Of a DNA stretch of 64,000 nucleotides, positions 51,949 through 61,223 are shown piece after piece; within the stretch, counting starts at the first letter, position 1, and the number at the start of each line of letters is the position of its first letter. This DNA is from Chloroflexota bacterium. Lineage in GTDB: Bacteria > Chloroflexota > Limnocylindria > Limnocylindrales > CSP1-4. Where the stretch lies: contig CANJLL010000006.1 of NCBI GenBank assembly GCA_947475545.1, positions 173,669 to 237,668 on the forward strand. Reading direction: 5' to 3'. The translations under genes were made by a program, and so were the position numbers. The notes beneath the pieces were generated by a model that did no database searches, had not been told where the DNA came from, and worked only from the letters and a program-made list of their open reading frames with translations.

Positions 51949-52644
51949 CTACTTGGTGACCTTGAGGAGACCGGAGCCGATCGACCGGAACGTGGCCTCG
52001 TCCAGGCCCGTTGCGGTGGCGCTCCAGGACGGGTTCAGGCCGGGCTTCACGTACAGCACGTACGCGGTCGACAACTTGCCCAGCTGGCCCACCAGGTCAC
52101 CGTACGCGGCGTTGCCCAGGCTGGTGTCGTACGGGCCGCACTCGATGGGGACGCCCAGGCAGCCGACGCCCTCCGTGAGCTCGACCCGCTGGCCTGTGGC
52201 GCTCTTGTAGCTGATCACCATGGAGCCGCCGCCAGCCGCCCGGAAGTTACCCGCCTCCACGAACCATCCCTTGGGCAGGGTGGGACAGTAGACGGCCCAC
52301 GTGACCTGGGCGGCGACGTCCCGGAAGAACTGACGGTTGGCGTCTGTCCCGGCGCACAGGCTGGGATCGATTGAACCCGTGGGCACGGGACCCGCCGATC
52401 CGGCCGCGCTCGCCTTGGGCGAGCCGGAGGCCGCTGCCGGGCCCGATGCCTTGGGGCTGGCGGCCGCCGTGGATGCCACCGGGGCCACGCTGGCGCTGCT
52501 GCCGGCGGCGGACGCCGAAGCACGTGCCGACGGGGAGATGGACGCGGTGGCCGGGCGCTGGGAGGCGACGCTGCTGGGTGCCGCCGCATCACAGGCCCCA
52601 ACAAGCAAGGCCGCCAGGACGATGATCAGTCCAGCTCGCTGCAT
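51949..52644 (-). CDS. Putative secreted lipoprotein
   Basis: MQRAGLIIVLAALLVGACDAAAPSS lipobox, Ser/Ala/Pro-rich linker, C-terminal globular domain. Confidence 0.75.
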   Translation of the reverse strand: MQRAGLIIVLAALLVGACDAAAPSSVASQRPATASISPSARASASAAGSSASVAPVASTAAASPKASGPAAASGSPKASAAGSAGPVPTGSIDPSLCAGTDANRQFFRDVAAQVTWAVYCPTLPKGWFVEAGNFRAAGGGSMVISYKSATGQRVELTEGVGCLGVPIECGPYDTSLGNAAYGDLVGQLGKLSTAYVLYVKPGLNPSWSATATGLDEATFRSIGSGLLKVTK

Positions 52645-52675
52645 CCGCACGAGTGGCAGGGTAGCACCTCCCACC

Positions 52676-53416
52676 TCAGGTCCCCAGCCGGACAAATGCG
52701 GGATCCACGCCAAAGACCTCCCGGACCCGGTCCGCCTCCAGCACGTCGCCCGGGGGCCCATCGGCAACGAGTCGGCCACGATCGAGCAGAGCCATCCTGG
52801 GGAAGAACGCCGACGCCAGCCGCAGGTCGTGCAGGACGGCGACCACCGTGGTCCCGTCGCGCTCGTTGAGGTCGGCCAGGAGCTCCATGACTTCGACCTG
52901 GTGGCGGAGGTCAAGGTGGACGGTCGGCTCGTCGAGGAGCAGGAGCGGAGTCTCCTGCGCCACGGACAGCGCGAGCAGCACGAGCTGGCGCTCCCCCATC
53001 GACAGCTCGCGGGCGTCGCGGCCCAGCAGGTGGCCGACGCCGACGCGTTCGATGGCCGCCGCCACGGCGGCTCGATCGGCGGGACGGTGACCGCGAATGG
53101 GATCCTCGTGCGGGAGACGGCCCAGGCCCACGAGGTCCTCGACGCGCATCGCAAACGGGAGGTTCGCCGCCTGGGGAACCACCGCGAGGCGACGGGCGAT
53201 GGCGCGCCGGTCCAGCGCCGCCACCGAGTGTCCATCCAGCTCCACCGTGCCGACGGCTGGCCGCAGGACGCCCGCGATCACGCGCAGCAGCGTTGACTTG
53301 CCGGCCCCGTTGGGTCCCGCCAGCGCCACGCGCTCCCCCGCCCCGACAACCAGCCGGACATCACGCAGCGCGGCCCGTCCGCGGTAGTCGACCGAGACCC
53401 CTTCGACGCGGATCAC
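52676..53416 (-). CDS. btuD: ABC transporter ATP-binding protein (cobalamin/Fe3+-siderophore type)
   Basis: LAGPNGAGKSTLLRVIAG, LSMGERQLVLLALSVAQETPLLLLDEPTVHLD; GTG start. Confidence 0.85.
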   Translation of the reverse strand: MIRVEGVSVDYRGRAALRDVRLVVGAGERVALAGPNGAGKSTLLRVIAGVLRPAVGTVELDGHSVAALDRRAIARRLAVVPQAANLPFAMRVEDLVGLGRLPHEDPIRGHRPADRAAVAAAIERVGVGHLLGRDARELSMGERQLVLLALSVAQETPLLLLDEPTVHLDLRHQVEVMELLADLNERDGTTVVAVLHDLRLASAFFPRMALLDRGRLVADGPPGDVLEADRVREVFGVDPAFVRLGT

Positions 53417-54495
53417 AGCTCGTAGCCCTCGCGGGTCCGGCGCAGCAGGACCAGGAAGAACGGCGCGCCGATGACGGCCGTCACGACGCCCACCGGCACC
53501 TCGCCGAAGAGCCGCGCGACCAGGTCGGCGGCGGCCAGGAGCGCGGCGCCGTACAGGGCCGAGAGCGGGAGTACCAGGCGGGCACCCGGCCCGACCAGGA
53601 GTCGCACGATGTGCGGGATCACCAGGCCCACGAACCCGACCAGCCCGCTGATCGCGACCCCGGCGGCGGTGACCAGCGACGCCAGGGCCAGCAGAATGGT
53701 CCGCTCGCGACCCACGTTCACGCCCAGGTGGGCGGCCGTCTCGTCGCCCAGCAGCAGGCCGTTGAGCGATCGTGCACGGGAGATGATCGCCAGGCTGCCG
53801 CCCAGGATCAGGGGCGCCGCGACCGCCAGCCGCTCCCACGATGCCGCCGCGAAGCCGCCCAGCAGGAAGGCGAAGATCTGGCGCAGCCCGGCGCCCGACA
53901 GGTACATCGAGAGGGCGAGGCCGGCGGCGAGCAGCGAGCCCACCGCGTAGCCGGTCAGGAGCAGTCCCGTCAGGGGCGCCAGGCCGCTGGTGCGAGCCAG
54001 GCGGTAGACCAGGGTCACCGATCCCAGCGCCCCCAGGAACGCCAGGCCGTGGAGCAGCCCGAACTCCAGGACCAGACCGCGGACCGGCACCAGGACCGCG
54101 ATGGCCGCCCCCAGCGCCGCCCCGGATGCCGTGCCCAGCACGTACGGGTCCGCGAGCGGATTGCGCAGCAGCCCCTGGAGCGCCGCGCCGGCGACCGACA
54201 GGCCCACGCCGACGACCATCGCGGTGAGGACGCGCGGCAGCCGCAGGTCCATGACGATCGTCTCCGACGCTTCGGGCCAGGTCCGCTCGCCGCCCAGGCC
54301 GAGGAGCCGGTGACCAAGGATCGCCAGCGTGTCGCCGGGGGCAACGAAGACGGATCCCGCGGCGACGCCGCCGACCAGCACGACGACCAGGGCGACCAGC
54401 CCCACGAGCACGGCGAGCAGCGCCCGGCGGCGCGGCCGGCCGCGGGCACGAGCGCGCGGCCCGGCGCCGATCGCCAGGCCCCCGCCGGCGGTCAC
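53413..54495 (-). CDS. btuC: FecCD/BtuC-family ABC permease
   Basis: DLRLPRVLTAMVVGVGLSVAGAALQGLLRNPLADPYVLGTASGAALGA, GFVGLVIPHIVRLLVG. Confidence 0.88.
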   Translation of the reverse strand: MTAGGGLAIGAGPRARARGRPRRRALLAVLVGLVALVVVLVGGVAAGSVFVAPGDTLAILGHRLLGLGGERTWPEASETIVMDLRLPRVLTAMVVGVGLSVAGAALQGLLRNPLADPYVLGTASGAALGAAIAVLVPVRGLVLEFGLLHGLAFLGALGSVTLVYRLARTSGLAPLTGLLLTGYAVGSLLAAGLALSMYLSGAGLRQIFAFLLGGFAAASWERLAVAAPLILGGSLAIISRARSLNGLLLGDETAAHLGVNVGRERTILLALASLVTAAGVAISGLVGFVGLVIPHIVRLLVGPGARLVLPLSALYGAALLAAADLVARLFGEVPVGVVTAVIGAPFFLVLLRRTREGYEL

Positions 54496-54496
54496 G

Positions 54497-55567
54497 TCAG
54501 GGCGCCTTCGACGACGAGGCGATCTCCAGGACAAGGCCGGGGTGGATGGCACGAGCGAGGTCGGCCAGTCCCAGCCCGAGGCGCGGCCCCGGCCGCGTGA
54601 TGATGACGTCGTCGACGGGCCGGATCGCCCGGGTCTTCACCGCGGTCAGGCCGGCCCACGGGCCCCGGGCCGCCACCTGGTCGGGCGTCACCCCGTAGGC
54701 GGCGTCGCCCAGGAGGATGACCTCCGGGTCGAACGCAATGATCATCTCCTCCGGGATCTGGAAGGCGCCCGCGGTGCCACTGGTCAGCGGCGTGCCACCG
54801 GCCAGCTGGATCATCTCCACGCCAAAGTAGTCGGGCGCCGGGCCCCAGTAGCCGTTGCTGGCATCCAGCTCGTAGTAGACGCGCGGCCGGGCGAGGCCCT
54901 TGACCGCGTCCCGGACGCGAGCGAAGGTCGCCTTGAGGTCGGAGACCAGCGCGCTGCCCTGGCCGGCACGGCCCACGGCCTGTCCGATCAGCTGGATGTC
55001 GGCCAGGGCGGTGGCGAGGTTGGGCCCGTAGATGGTCAGGACCGGGATGCCCAGCGTCCGGAGACGCGCGATCTCGGCCGGCGGGTTGAAGTCGTTGCCG
55101 CCCGCGATCACCAGGTCGGCGTGGAGCGCGACGATCCGTTCCACGTCCACCGACCCGAACTTCGCGACGTCGGGCACCTTGGCGGCCTCTGGCGGGAAGA
55201 CCGCGAAGTCCTCGACCTTGCCGACGAGGCGGTCGCCCACGCCCAGCGCGTACAGGGTCTCGGTCGCGGCCGGGGTGAGCGACACGATTGCCTTCGGGAC
55301 AGCCGCAAGCCTGACCTGGTTGCCGTCGTCGTCGGTCAGGGTCAGCGGGAACGTGGCCGCAGGTTCACCGGTGGCGCGCAGGGCGACCGTCGTGGGCGCA
55401 ACGCCCGATGCGGCCGGGCCGCCGGGCTGGCTGGGCACCGGCGTCGCGACCGATGTGCCGCAGGCGGCGAGGACGAGGGCCATGGCCACGGTGACGACCG
55501 GAGCCGGGAATCGCGCGACCCCTCGGCGTTCGAGGGGCCGGAGGGGTCGGAACAGGGGCTGTCGCAT
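54497..55567 (-). CDS. btuF: Cobalamin-type ABC substrate-binding lipoprotein
   Basis: MALVLAACGTS lipobox; KAIVSLTPAATETLYALGVGDRLVGK, TIYGPNLATALADIQLIGQAVG; preceded by cobalamin riboswitch. Confidence 0.85.
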   Translation of the reverse strand: MRQPLFRPLRPLERRGVARFPAPVVTVAMALVLAACGTSVATPVPSQPGGPAASGVAPTTVALRATGEPAATFPLTLTDDDGNQVRLAAVPKAIVSLTPAATETLYALGVGDRLVGKVEDFAVFPPEAAKVPDVAKFGSVDVERIVALHADLVIAGGNDFNPPAEIARLRTLGIPVLTIYGPNLATALADIQLIGQAVGRAGQGSALVSDLKATFARVRDAVKGLARPRVYYELDASNGYWGPAPDYFGVEMIQLAGGTPLTSGTAGAFQIPEEMIIAFDPEVILLGDAAYGVTPDQVAARGPWAGLTAVKTRAIRPVDDVIITRPGPRLGLGLADLARAIHPGLVLEIASSSKAP

Positions 55568-55597
55568 GCGGTGCCATCCCTTTCTCTCGAAGGTGAG

Positions 55598-55710
55598 CAA
55601 CCACTGCTGGGCCGGCGACCGGACTTGCGCCGCGTACGCGGCGTTCACCGTAGCGGGACTGTGCCGGAATCTCACCGGCTTCGCGACCAGGCAGCGTCGA
55701 TCTGAGGTTG
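55598..55710 (-). promoter_or_regulatory. Cobalamin riboswitch
   Basis: Minus strand contains GCCGGTGAGATTCCGGCACAGTCCCGCTACGGTGA and B12-box-like AAGTCCGGTCGCCGGCC, closed by CAACC (55706-55710)/GGTTG (55598-55602). Confidence 0.88.
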
Positions 55711-55856
55711 TGGCCGGACTGTAGCACGTCGCCTCGCGAGACCTATCGGACAGGGAAGACGGTGCCGGGTCCCGGATAAGCGGCTGGTGAGGGCCGGCTG
55801 GGACGATGCGCAGGTCCGCCCCTCCCGCCACTACCCCGCCGGAGGAGCTCTCGCTC

Positions 55857-57050
55857 GTGCCAGTCCACAGAATCGCAGCCTGGACCGCCCCGCCCGTGAT
55901 CGCTGCCCTCGCCATCCCCCTCATCGCCGGGCTTGCCTCGGGAGCCGCGCCGACACGCGACGCGGCTCCCGCCTCCAGCTGGGCAGACCCGGTCGCCCTG
56001 GCGGCGTGCGGCGACGGCCCGGGGATCACCACGCGGGCACCGTCCGGGCAGATGCCGGCCGCCGGCTCCAGCGCATCCGCTGCCGGCGCCCGTGGCGGGG
56101 TTCACGGCGGCTTCAGCCTGGAGCCAGTGCTGGGAACATCGGGATCGCTGGAGGGCTGGCGGCTCGTCACGTCTGTCCCGGGCAGCCCAGCCGCCTCGGT
56201 CCAGCTACCGCCGGAATCCACGGTGCGTGGCCCGGTGGAGGGGCGGGTCGTGGTGGCCGCAGACAACGGGAAGCGGTCGCGCATCACGATTGCAGCGCTC
56301 GGCGGCTGCGCGGCCCGTGTCCTCGAATGGCCGGACGTGGTGCGCCAGGCCGTGCTCAGGCCGGGGTCTGGCGCGGTCCTGTTCCACGCGGTGCGCCGCG
56401 CGGATCGGTCGGACCTCGGCGTCTGGAGCTTTGTGCCGGGTGATGACTCGGCACCCGCCCGGGTCGTGCCGCCGCTCGCCCCGGAGGATCCCATCGTTGC
56501 CGAAGTCGGACGCATCTGGGCCACGTCCCTGATGCTCGACGATAGCGGACGGTGGCTGGCCGTCCAGTCGTGCGGCGAGGAGGCCTGCGGAGCCAGGATC
56601 GTGGACCTGCAGACCCGCGAGATCCGCCGGCCGCTGGGGGCTCACCAGGGCGACCTGGTGGGGCTGGATGCCCACTGGGCGATCGGCTACCGGCCGTGTC
56701 CAGGCCGGCCCTGCGAGCTCGTTGCGACCTCGCTCGCGGACGGGCGGGAGCGCGTGCTGAGCCACGCGGCATCGGCGGCCACCACCGCCACCGTCGGCGA
56801 TCGGTTTGTCGTCGCCGCCGTGGTGCTGGACCGCGGCCAGCCGGAGCTGCAGGTCATCGACCCCGCAAATGGGTTGATCCGACACCTGGGACCGGCGGCA
56901 CCCGACCTCGTCCTGCTACCAGCAGGCGGATCGTCGGGCGCCGGGATCGGGGCCGCCTCCGGCTGGGTCGGTGCAGTCCGGCTCCGGGATGGCACGCCCA
57001 CCACGCTCAACCTCGACGGACTGCTCGCGCCTTCGGAGGGCCCCCGGTGA
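55857..57050 (+). CDS. Putative exported protein, unknown function
   Basis: Signal-peptide-like VHRIAAWTAPPVIAALAIPLIAGLASGA; repeat-like segments suggestive of a beta-propeller; start uncertain (ORF from 55806). Confidence 0.6.
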   Translation: MPVHRIAAWTAPPVIAALAIPLIAGLASGAAPTRDAAPASSWADPVALAACGDGPGITTRAPSGQMPAAGSSASAAGARGGVHGGFSLEPVLGTSGSLEGWRLVTSVPGSPAASVQLPPESTVRGPVEGRVVVAADNGKRSRITIAALGGCAARVLEWPDVVRQAVLRPGSGAVLFHAVRRADRSDLGVWSFVPGDDSAPARVVPPLAPEDPIVAEVGRIWATSLMLDDSGRWLAVQSCGEEACGARIVDLQTREIRRPLGAHQGDLVGLDAHWAIGYRPCPGRPCELVATSLADGRERVLSHAASAATTATVGDRFVVAAVVLDRGQPELQVIDPANGLIRHLGPAAPDLVLLPAGGSSGAGIGAASGWVGAVRLRDGTPTTLNLDGLLAPSEGPR

Positions 57051-58138
57051 TCCACCTGGTTCGATTTCGTCTCGCACGTCGGTCGGCACGCCGGCTGGCC
57101 TTCCTGCTGGGGCCCACCGCTGCACTGGCGCTGACCGCCGCCCTGGCCCTGCCGGCGGCACCCATCGCCGCGCACAGCGCGGATCCGTCCATCGGCGGCT
57201 TGTCGTGGTCCCCCAACCAGGTGGTGCCCTACGCCTGGGCCGCGGGGCAGGTCCCGCCAGCCTGGATGCAGTCGGCATTCAATGGGGCGGCCAACGACGC
57301 CAACCAGACCCGCGCATCGCAGGCCGCCGTGTTCAGCCTCCAGTCGTCCGGGAGCCTCGTGGCGTACGGCGAGCCAACCGGCTGCAGCGCCACGGGCATC
57401 GCCTGCTTCAGCCGGTCTGCACCCGGCTCCTTCCGGATCTGGTACCGGGCCCACGGTGCCTGGTTCGACTGGGGCCAGCTCCGCTGGTGCCAGGGCCCAT
57501 CCGGCTACGTGTCGGGCTGCTACGACGCCGAGACCGTCGGCCTCGACGAGCTGGGGCACGTCGAGGGGCTGGACCACCACGTCAACTGGAGCGATAGCAG
57601 CGACTACGGCGACGCGGTGGTGCAGTCGGTGAGCCGGAGCTACCCACGGGCGGGCTCCACGGCCCGCGGGTTCGCGCGCTGCGACGTGGCTCGCCTGCAG
57701 CTGACGTACGATCGGCTGTCCAGCTGGGATTCCTTCTCCACCTGCCTGTCCATCGCGTCGGAGACGGGCATGGGCGTCTCGGCACTCTCGATCACGTCGG
57801 GCGGCGCCGTCCTCTTCACGGCCACCCTTCGAACCACGCCCGCGGCGGCGGCCGGCGCGCTGTCGGGCGGCTGGATCAGCGGCCGCACCATGATCCTGGA
57901 GCGCCGGTTCCCGGGGGCCGCAACGTGGACCGCCGTCACCACGCTCACGCCCCAGGCCGCGGAGGGCTACTACGCCGCCTGGGTGACCATCAGCGGCACC
58001 TACGAGTGGCGCGCCAGGTTCCCGTCGCCGTCCGGGGAGGGCGTCCAGGGGTCGGCCTCGGGGACGGCACTCATCACCGCCCGGGCCTGTTCCGTCTGTC
58101 CATACGGAGCGGCCTCCGGCGCTGCCACCACTCGCTGA
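57047..58138 (+). CDS. Secreted metalloprotease-like protein with altered zinc motif
   Basis: Signal peptide; TVGLDELGHVEGLDHHVN resembles HELGHxxGLxH with first His replaced by Asp; GTGA overlap with the upstream gene. Confidence 0.6.
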   Translation: MIHLVRFRLARRSARRLAFLLGPTAALALTAALALPAAPIAAHSADPSIGGLSWSPNQVVPYAWAAGQVPPAWMQSAFNGAANDANQTRASQAAVFSLQSSGSLVAYGEPTGCSATGIACFSRSAPGSFRIWYRAHGAWFDWGQLRWCQGPSGYVSGCYDAETVGLDELGHVEGLDHHVNWSDSSDYGDAVVQSVSRSYPRAGSTARGFARCDVARLQLTYDRLSSWDSFSTCLSIASETGMGVSALSITSGGAVLFTATLRTTPAAAAGALSGGWISGRTMILERRFPGAATWTAVTTLTPQAAEGYYAAWVTISGTYEWRARFPSPSGEGVQGSASGTALITARACSVCPYGAASGAATTR

Positions 58139-58167
58139 CCAACACCGTCACGTTCAAGGAGAAGCCC

Positions 58168-58728
58168 GTGCCAACTCCCCGCCTCGCAATCCTGGCGCTC
58201 GCGGCCGTCGTGGCCGCCTGCACCGGGTCATCTGCCAGCCCGACCACTTCCGGTTCGCCGGGCGGGGCGGCCGCCTCGGCTCCGCCCTGGTCGGCGGGGC
58301 CGGACGTCAGCGGCCCAAGCGCGGCGGCGTCCCAGCGTTCATTCCCGCCGGCCGCCCTCCTGGCGGGCACGCAACAGGCGGCGCCCCCGGGCGGGACCCT
58401 GGGTTCCTGGGCGCTCGCCGGCGGCGGCTCGGACAGCCCCTGGCTGCCCGCCACGAGCCTCACCGAGGTGCGGTCGGTCGCCGGCGCTCGCCTGGTGGTC
58501 CGCCTTGCCGATGGGACACGGATCGGCTTCTGGCAGGCGCTCTACGCCCGTGCCGACGACAAGGCGGGGGCGGAGGCAACTGGACTCGGGGGTCGGGAGA
58601 TCCAGCTGCCCGCGATCGACGAGGTCACCCCGGATGCGCTGGGGCCAGGCGACTGGGTGCTCTCGGTCCGGCTGGGCCTCGCCGAAGGCGGGAGCGCCAC
58701 CTATTACTGGCGGCTCAGGGTCAACTGA
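58168..58728 (+). CDS. Putative lipoprotein
   Basis: VPTPRLAILALAAVVAACTGSSASP lipobox; GTG start. Confidence 0.65.
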   Translation: MPTPRLAILALAAVVAACTGSSASPTTSGSPGGAAASAPPWSAGPDVSGPSAAASQRSFPPAALLAGTQQAAPPGGTLGSWALAGGGSDSPWLPATSLTEVRSVAGARLVVRLADGTRIGFWQALYARADDKAGAEATGLGGREIQLPAIDEVTPDALGPGDWVLSVRLGLAEGGSATYYWRLRVN

Positions 58729-58769
58729 GACGCCGGGCGCCACCCCGGCTGGAAGTCCGGGACATGGTT

Positions 58770-58795
58770 CGCGTCCGCCGAAATCGGCGGACGCG
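58770..58795. terminator. Strong hairpin between convergent genes (candidate bidirectional terminator)
   Basis: CGCGTCCGCCG-AAAT-CGGCGGACGCG, perfect 11-bp stem; weak T-tract. Confidence 0.7.
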
Positions 58796-58852
58796 GGCTT
58801 CCTGTTGGGCCGTTGGTCGACCCAGGGCCGGCAGGTGGCCGGCCCGGACCGG

Positions 58853-59128
58853 CTAGGTGGATGGCACCGCCGCGGGCGAGAAGATGGAGACTTGGGCCTC
58901 CTCCGGCAGCATCACGCCGAGCATCTTCTGGAGTGCCAGGAGATGGACGCAGGAACTCCAGCTCTCGAAGTAGTGACAGGTGCAATGCCACTGGCCGGCG
59001 TCGAGACTGACGCGGTGCACGTCGTTGTCGCCACGGAACGTGAGGGAGAGCCGATCGACCGTGATTCGGTCGAGCTCACGTGCGTAGCGGTTCGCCTTCT
59101 CGACCTTGCCGATCAGGGAGCTGTGCAT
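58853..59128 (-). CDS. Small SWIM-type zinc-binding protein
   Basis: GQWHCTCHYFESWSSCVHLLALQKML matches CxCx8CxH; SD GGAGG upstream. Confidence 0.7.
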   Translation of the reverse strand: MHSSLIGKVEKANRYARELDRITVDRLSLTFRGDNDVHRVSLDAGQWHCTCHYFESWSSCVHLLALQKMLGVMLPEEAQVSIFSPAAVPST

Positions 59129-59352
59129 GTCGCGCTACCTCCGTTGGCCCATCTGGACCATCGAAACGGCCGCCGTCCGGTGATGCACCTCGACCGGTGA
59201 TGGCGGTCGCTCAGCCAACAGCGTACACCCCGGGGCCGCGTCGGAGCCAGTCCGAACCTCCCGTGGATTCTGCCCTCGACCGGGCCGGCCGGCATCCAGC
59301 GATGGGGCCAACTAGGTGACCCACGGCCTCTCGCGGACGCGGGCTCCCAGCC

Positions 59353-59748
59353 CTACGGGGCGCTGGTGCCCTCGCGCCCAAAGTCGTCCTGGAGGCGCAC
59401 CACGTCGTCCAGCTCGGGCGTCGAGACTTCGATGACCTCGGCCCGCTCGATGGCCTCGTACCGGTGGCGCCGCCCCACCGGCACATGGGCGCCTTGCCCG
59501 GGGCCCAGCTCCATGATCCGGTCCACGCCGTCCTCGTCCTCCAGCAGCAGCCGAAGGCGGCCGGACAGGACACGGACCCACTCGTCCTTCTGTTCGTGCA
59601 ACTGGAGCGAAAGGCGCTTGCCGGTCTCGATCACCAGGATCTTGCCGCAGTAGCGATCGGTGAGCGCCCAGATCTCCTCGTGGCCCCAGGGCTTCGCGAC
59701 TCGCCGGGGCGCAAAGCCCTCCGCGCGAGGGGCAGGGTTGGCGGTCAT
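59353..59748 (-). CDS. Cupin-type mannose-6-phosphate isomerase-like protein
   Basis: KPWGHEEIWALTDRYCGKILVIETGKRLSLQLHEQKDEWVRVLSGRLRL, GQGAHVPVGRRHRYEA. Confidence 0.88.
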   Translation of the reverse strand: MTANPAPRAEGFAPRRVAKPWGHEEIWALTDRYCGKILVIETGKRLSLQLHEQKDEWVRVLSGRLRLLLEDEDGVDRIMELGPGQGAHVPVGRRHRYEAIERAEVIEVSTPELDDVVRLQDDFGREGTSAP

Positions 59749-61223
59749 GCCTCGCGGACCAGGCGCTCGCCGGCGGTCAGCATGGCCTCCTGGACAGACT
59801 CGGAGCTGGCCTCCGTGTAGACGCGCACGAGCGGCTCCGTCCCGGAGGTCCGGATGAGGAGCCACGAGCCGTCCGCGACGAAGAACTTGTACCCATCGTT
59901 GGTGGACAGCGCCACGGTCCGCGTGACCGGCTGGCCCGCGAGCTGGGATGGCGCCTGGCGCTGGAGCTCCACGAGGAGGTTGCGCTTGACCGCGTCGTAC
60001 TGTTCGCGCGCGACGTGGACGTCGATCCGGCGGTAGCGTGACGGGCCGGCGATGGAGTGGAAGTGCTCCATGGCGCTGGAGACCGGCGCGTAGCCCTTGG
60101 CCCGCTCGCGGATGAACAGGTCCAGCAGGAGCAGATCGGCGTAGATCCCGTCACGCTCCGGCAGGTGCATCCCGAACCCAAAGCCGCCCGATTCCTCGCC
60201 GCCCATCATCGCGCCCGATTCGATCATCCTGGGGGCGATGTACTTGAACCCGACCGGCGTCTCGTAGACGGGGATCCCGTAGTGCTCACCCAGACGGGCT
60301 GCCATGGCGGTGTTGTTGACGCTGACCACGACCGGGTCCCGGAGGCCGCGGTACTCGGCCAGGTAGTACATGAGCAGGCCGGTGACCTGGAGCTGATGGA
60401 TGAACACGCCGCGCTCATCGGCCGCGCCCGCGCGGTCCGCGTCCCCGTCGAGGAGCAGGCCCAGGTCGAAGCCGCCGGCCGCAATCAGCCGGAGCGCCTC
60501 GTCCACGTGCGGCCGGATGGGCTCCGGGTTGACGCCGCCGAAGTACGGGTTGCGCTCCTGGTGGATCTCCGTGACCCTGATCTTGCCGCCGGCAAGGAGG
60601 CGCGGAATCCAGCCCGCTCCCGATCCGTACAGCGGGTCCACCAGCACGTGCATGTCCGCCGCCTTGAGCGCGTCGAGGTCCAGCGTCCGCCGGACGTAGC
60701 GCTCGTAGCCCGCGTACGGGTCGAAGTGCTCGACCAGCCCGGCCGCCTCCGCATCCGCGATGGGCCGGCGTTCGATGACCGTGCCCGCGTTCCTGGAGAT
60801 CTGGTCCTCGAGCACCTTCAGGATCTCCGGCCCCGCCGCCGACCCCGTCGGGGCCTTGACCTTGAAGCCGTTGTCCATCCACGGGTTGTGGCTGGCCGTG
60901 ATGACGATCCCGGCCGCCGCGCCGCGTTCCACGACCTCGTACGAGCTCATCTGGGTGGGCACGGCGGACGTGGAGATGGCCACCGGGATGCCGTGGGCCA
61001 GGACAACCTCGGCCGCCGCCTCGGCGAAGAACTCCGACGAGAAGCGCCGGTCATAGGCGATCACGACGCCCTTTGCGGCTTCGCCGCGCTCCACGACATA
61101 GCGGGCGACGCCGTCCGCGCAGCGGCGAACGTTGTCGTACGTGAAGTCGTCCGCGATCCGGGCTCGCCAGCCGTCCGTCCCGAAGACGATCGTGGTCGGG
61201 CGTGGGGCTTCGCTGAGGGTCAC
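59745..61223 (-). CDS. manB: Phosphoglucomutase/phosphomannomutase
   Basis: FGTDGWRARIADDFT, ITASHNPWMDNGFKVK, LDGDADRAG, GGEESGGFGFG. Confidence 0.9.
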   Translation of the reverse strand: MTLSEAPRPTTIVFGTDGWRARIADDFTYDNVRRCADGVARYVVERGEAAKGVVIAYDRRFSSEFFAEAAAEVVLAHGIPVAISTSAVPTQMSSYEVVERGAAAGIVITASHNPWMDNGFKVKAPTGSAAGPEILKVLEDQISRNAGTVIERRPIADAEAAGLVEHFDPYAGYERYVRRTLDLDALKAADMHVLVDPLYGSGAGWIPRLLAGGKIRVTEIHQERNPYFGGVNPEPIRPHVDEALRLIAAGGFDLGLLLDGDADRAGAADERGVFIHQLQVTGLLMYYLAEYRGLRDPVVVSVNNTAMAARLGEHYGIPVYETPVGFKYIAPRMIESGAMMGGEESGGFGFGMHLPERDGIYADLLLLDLFIRERAKGYAPVSSAMEHFHSIAGPSRYRRIDVHVAREQYDAVKRNLLVELQRQAPSQLAGQPVTRTVALSTNDGYKFFVADGSWLLIRTSGTEPLVRVYTEASSESVQEAMLTAGERLVREA

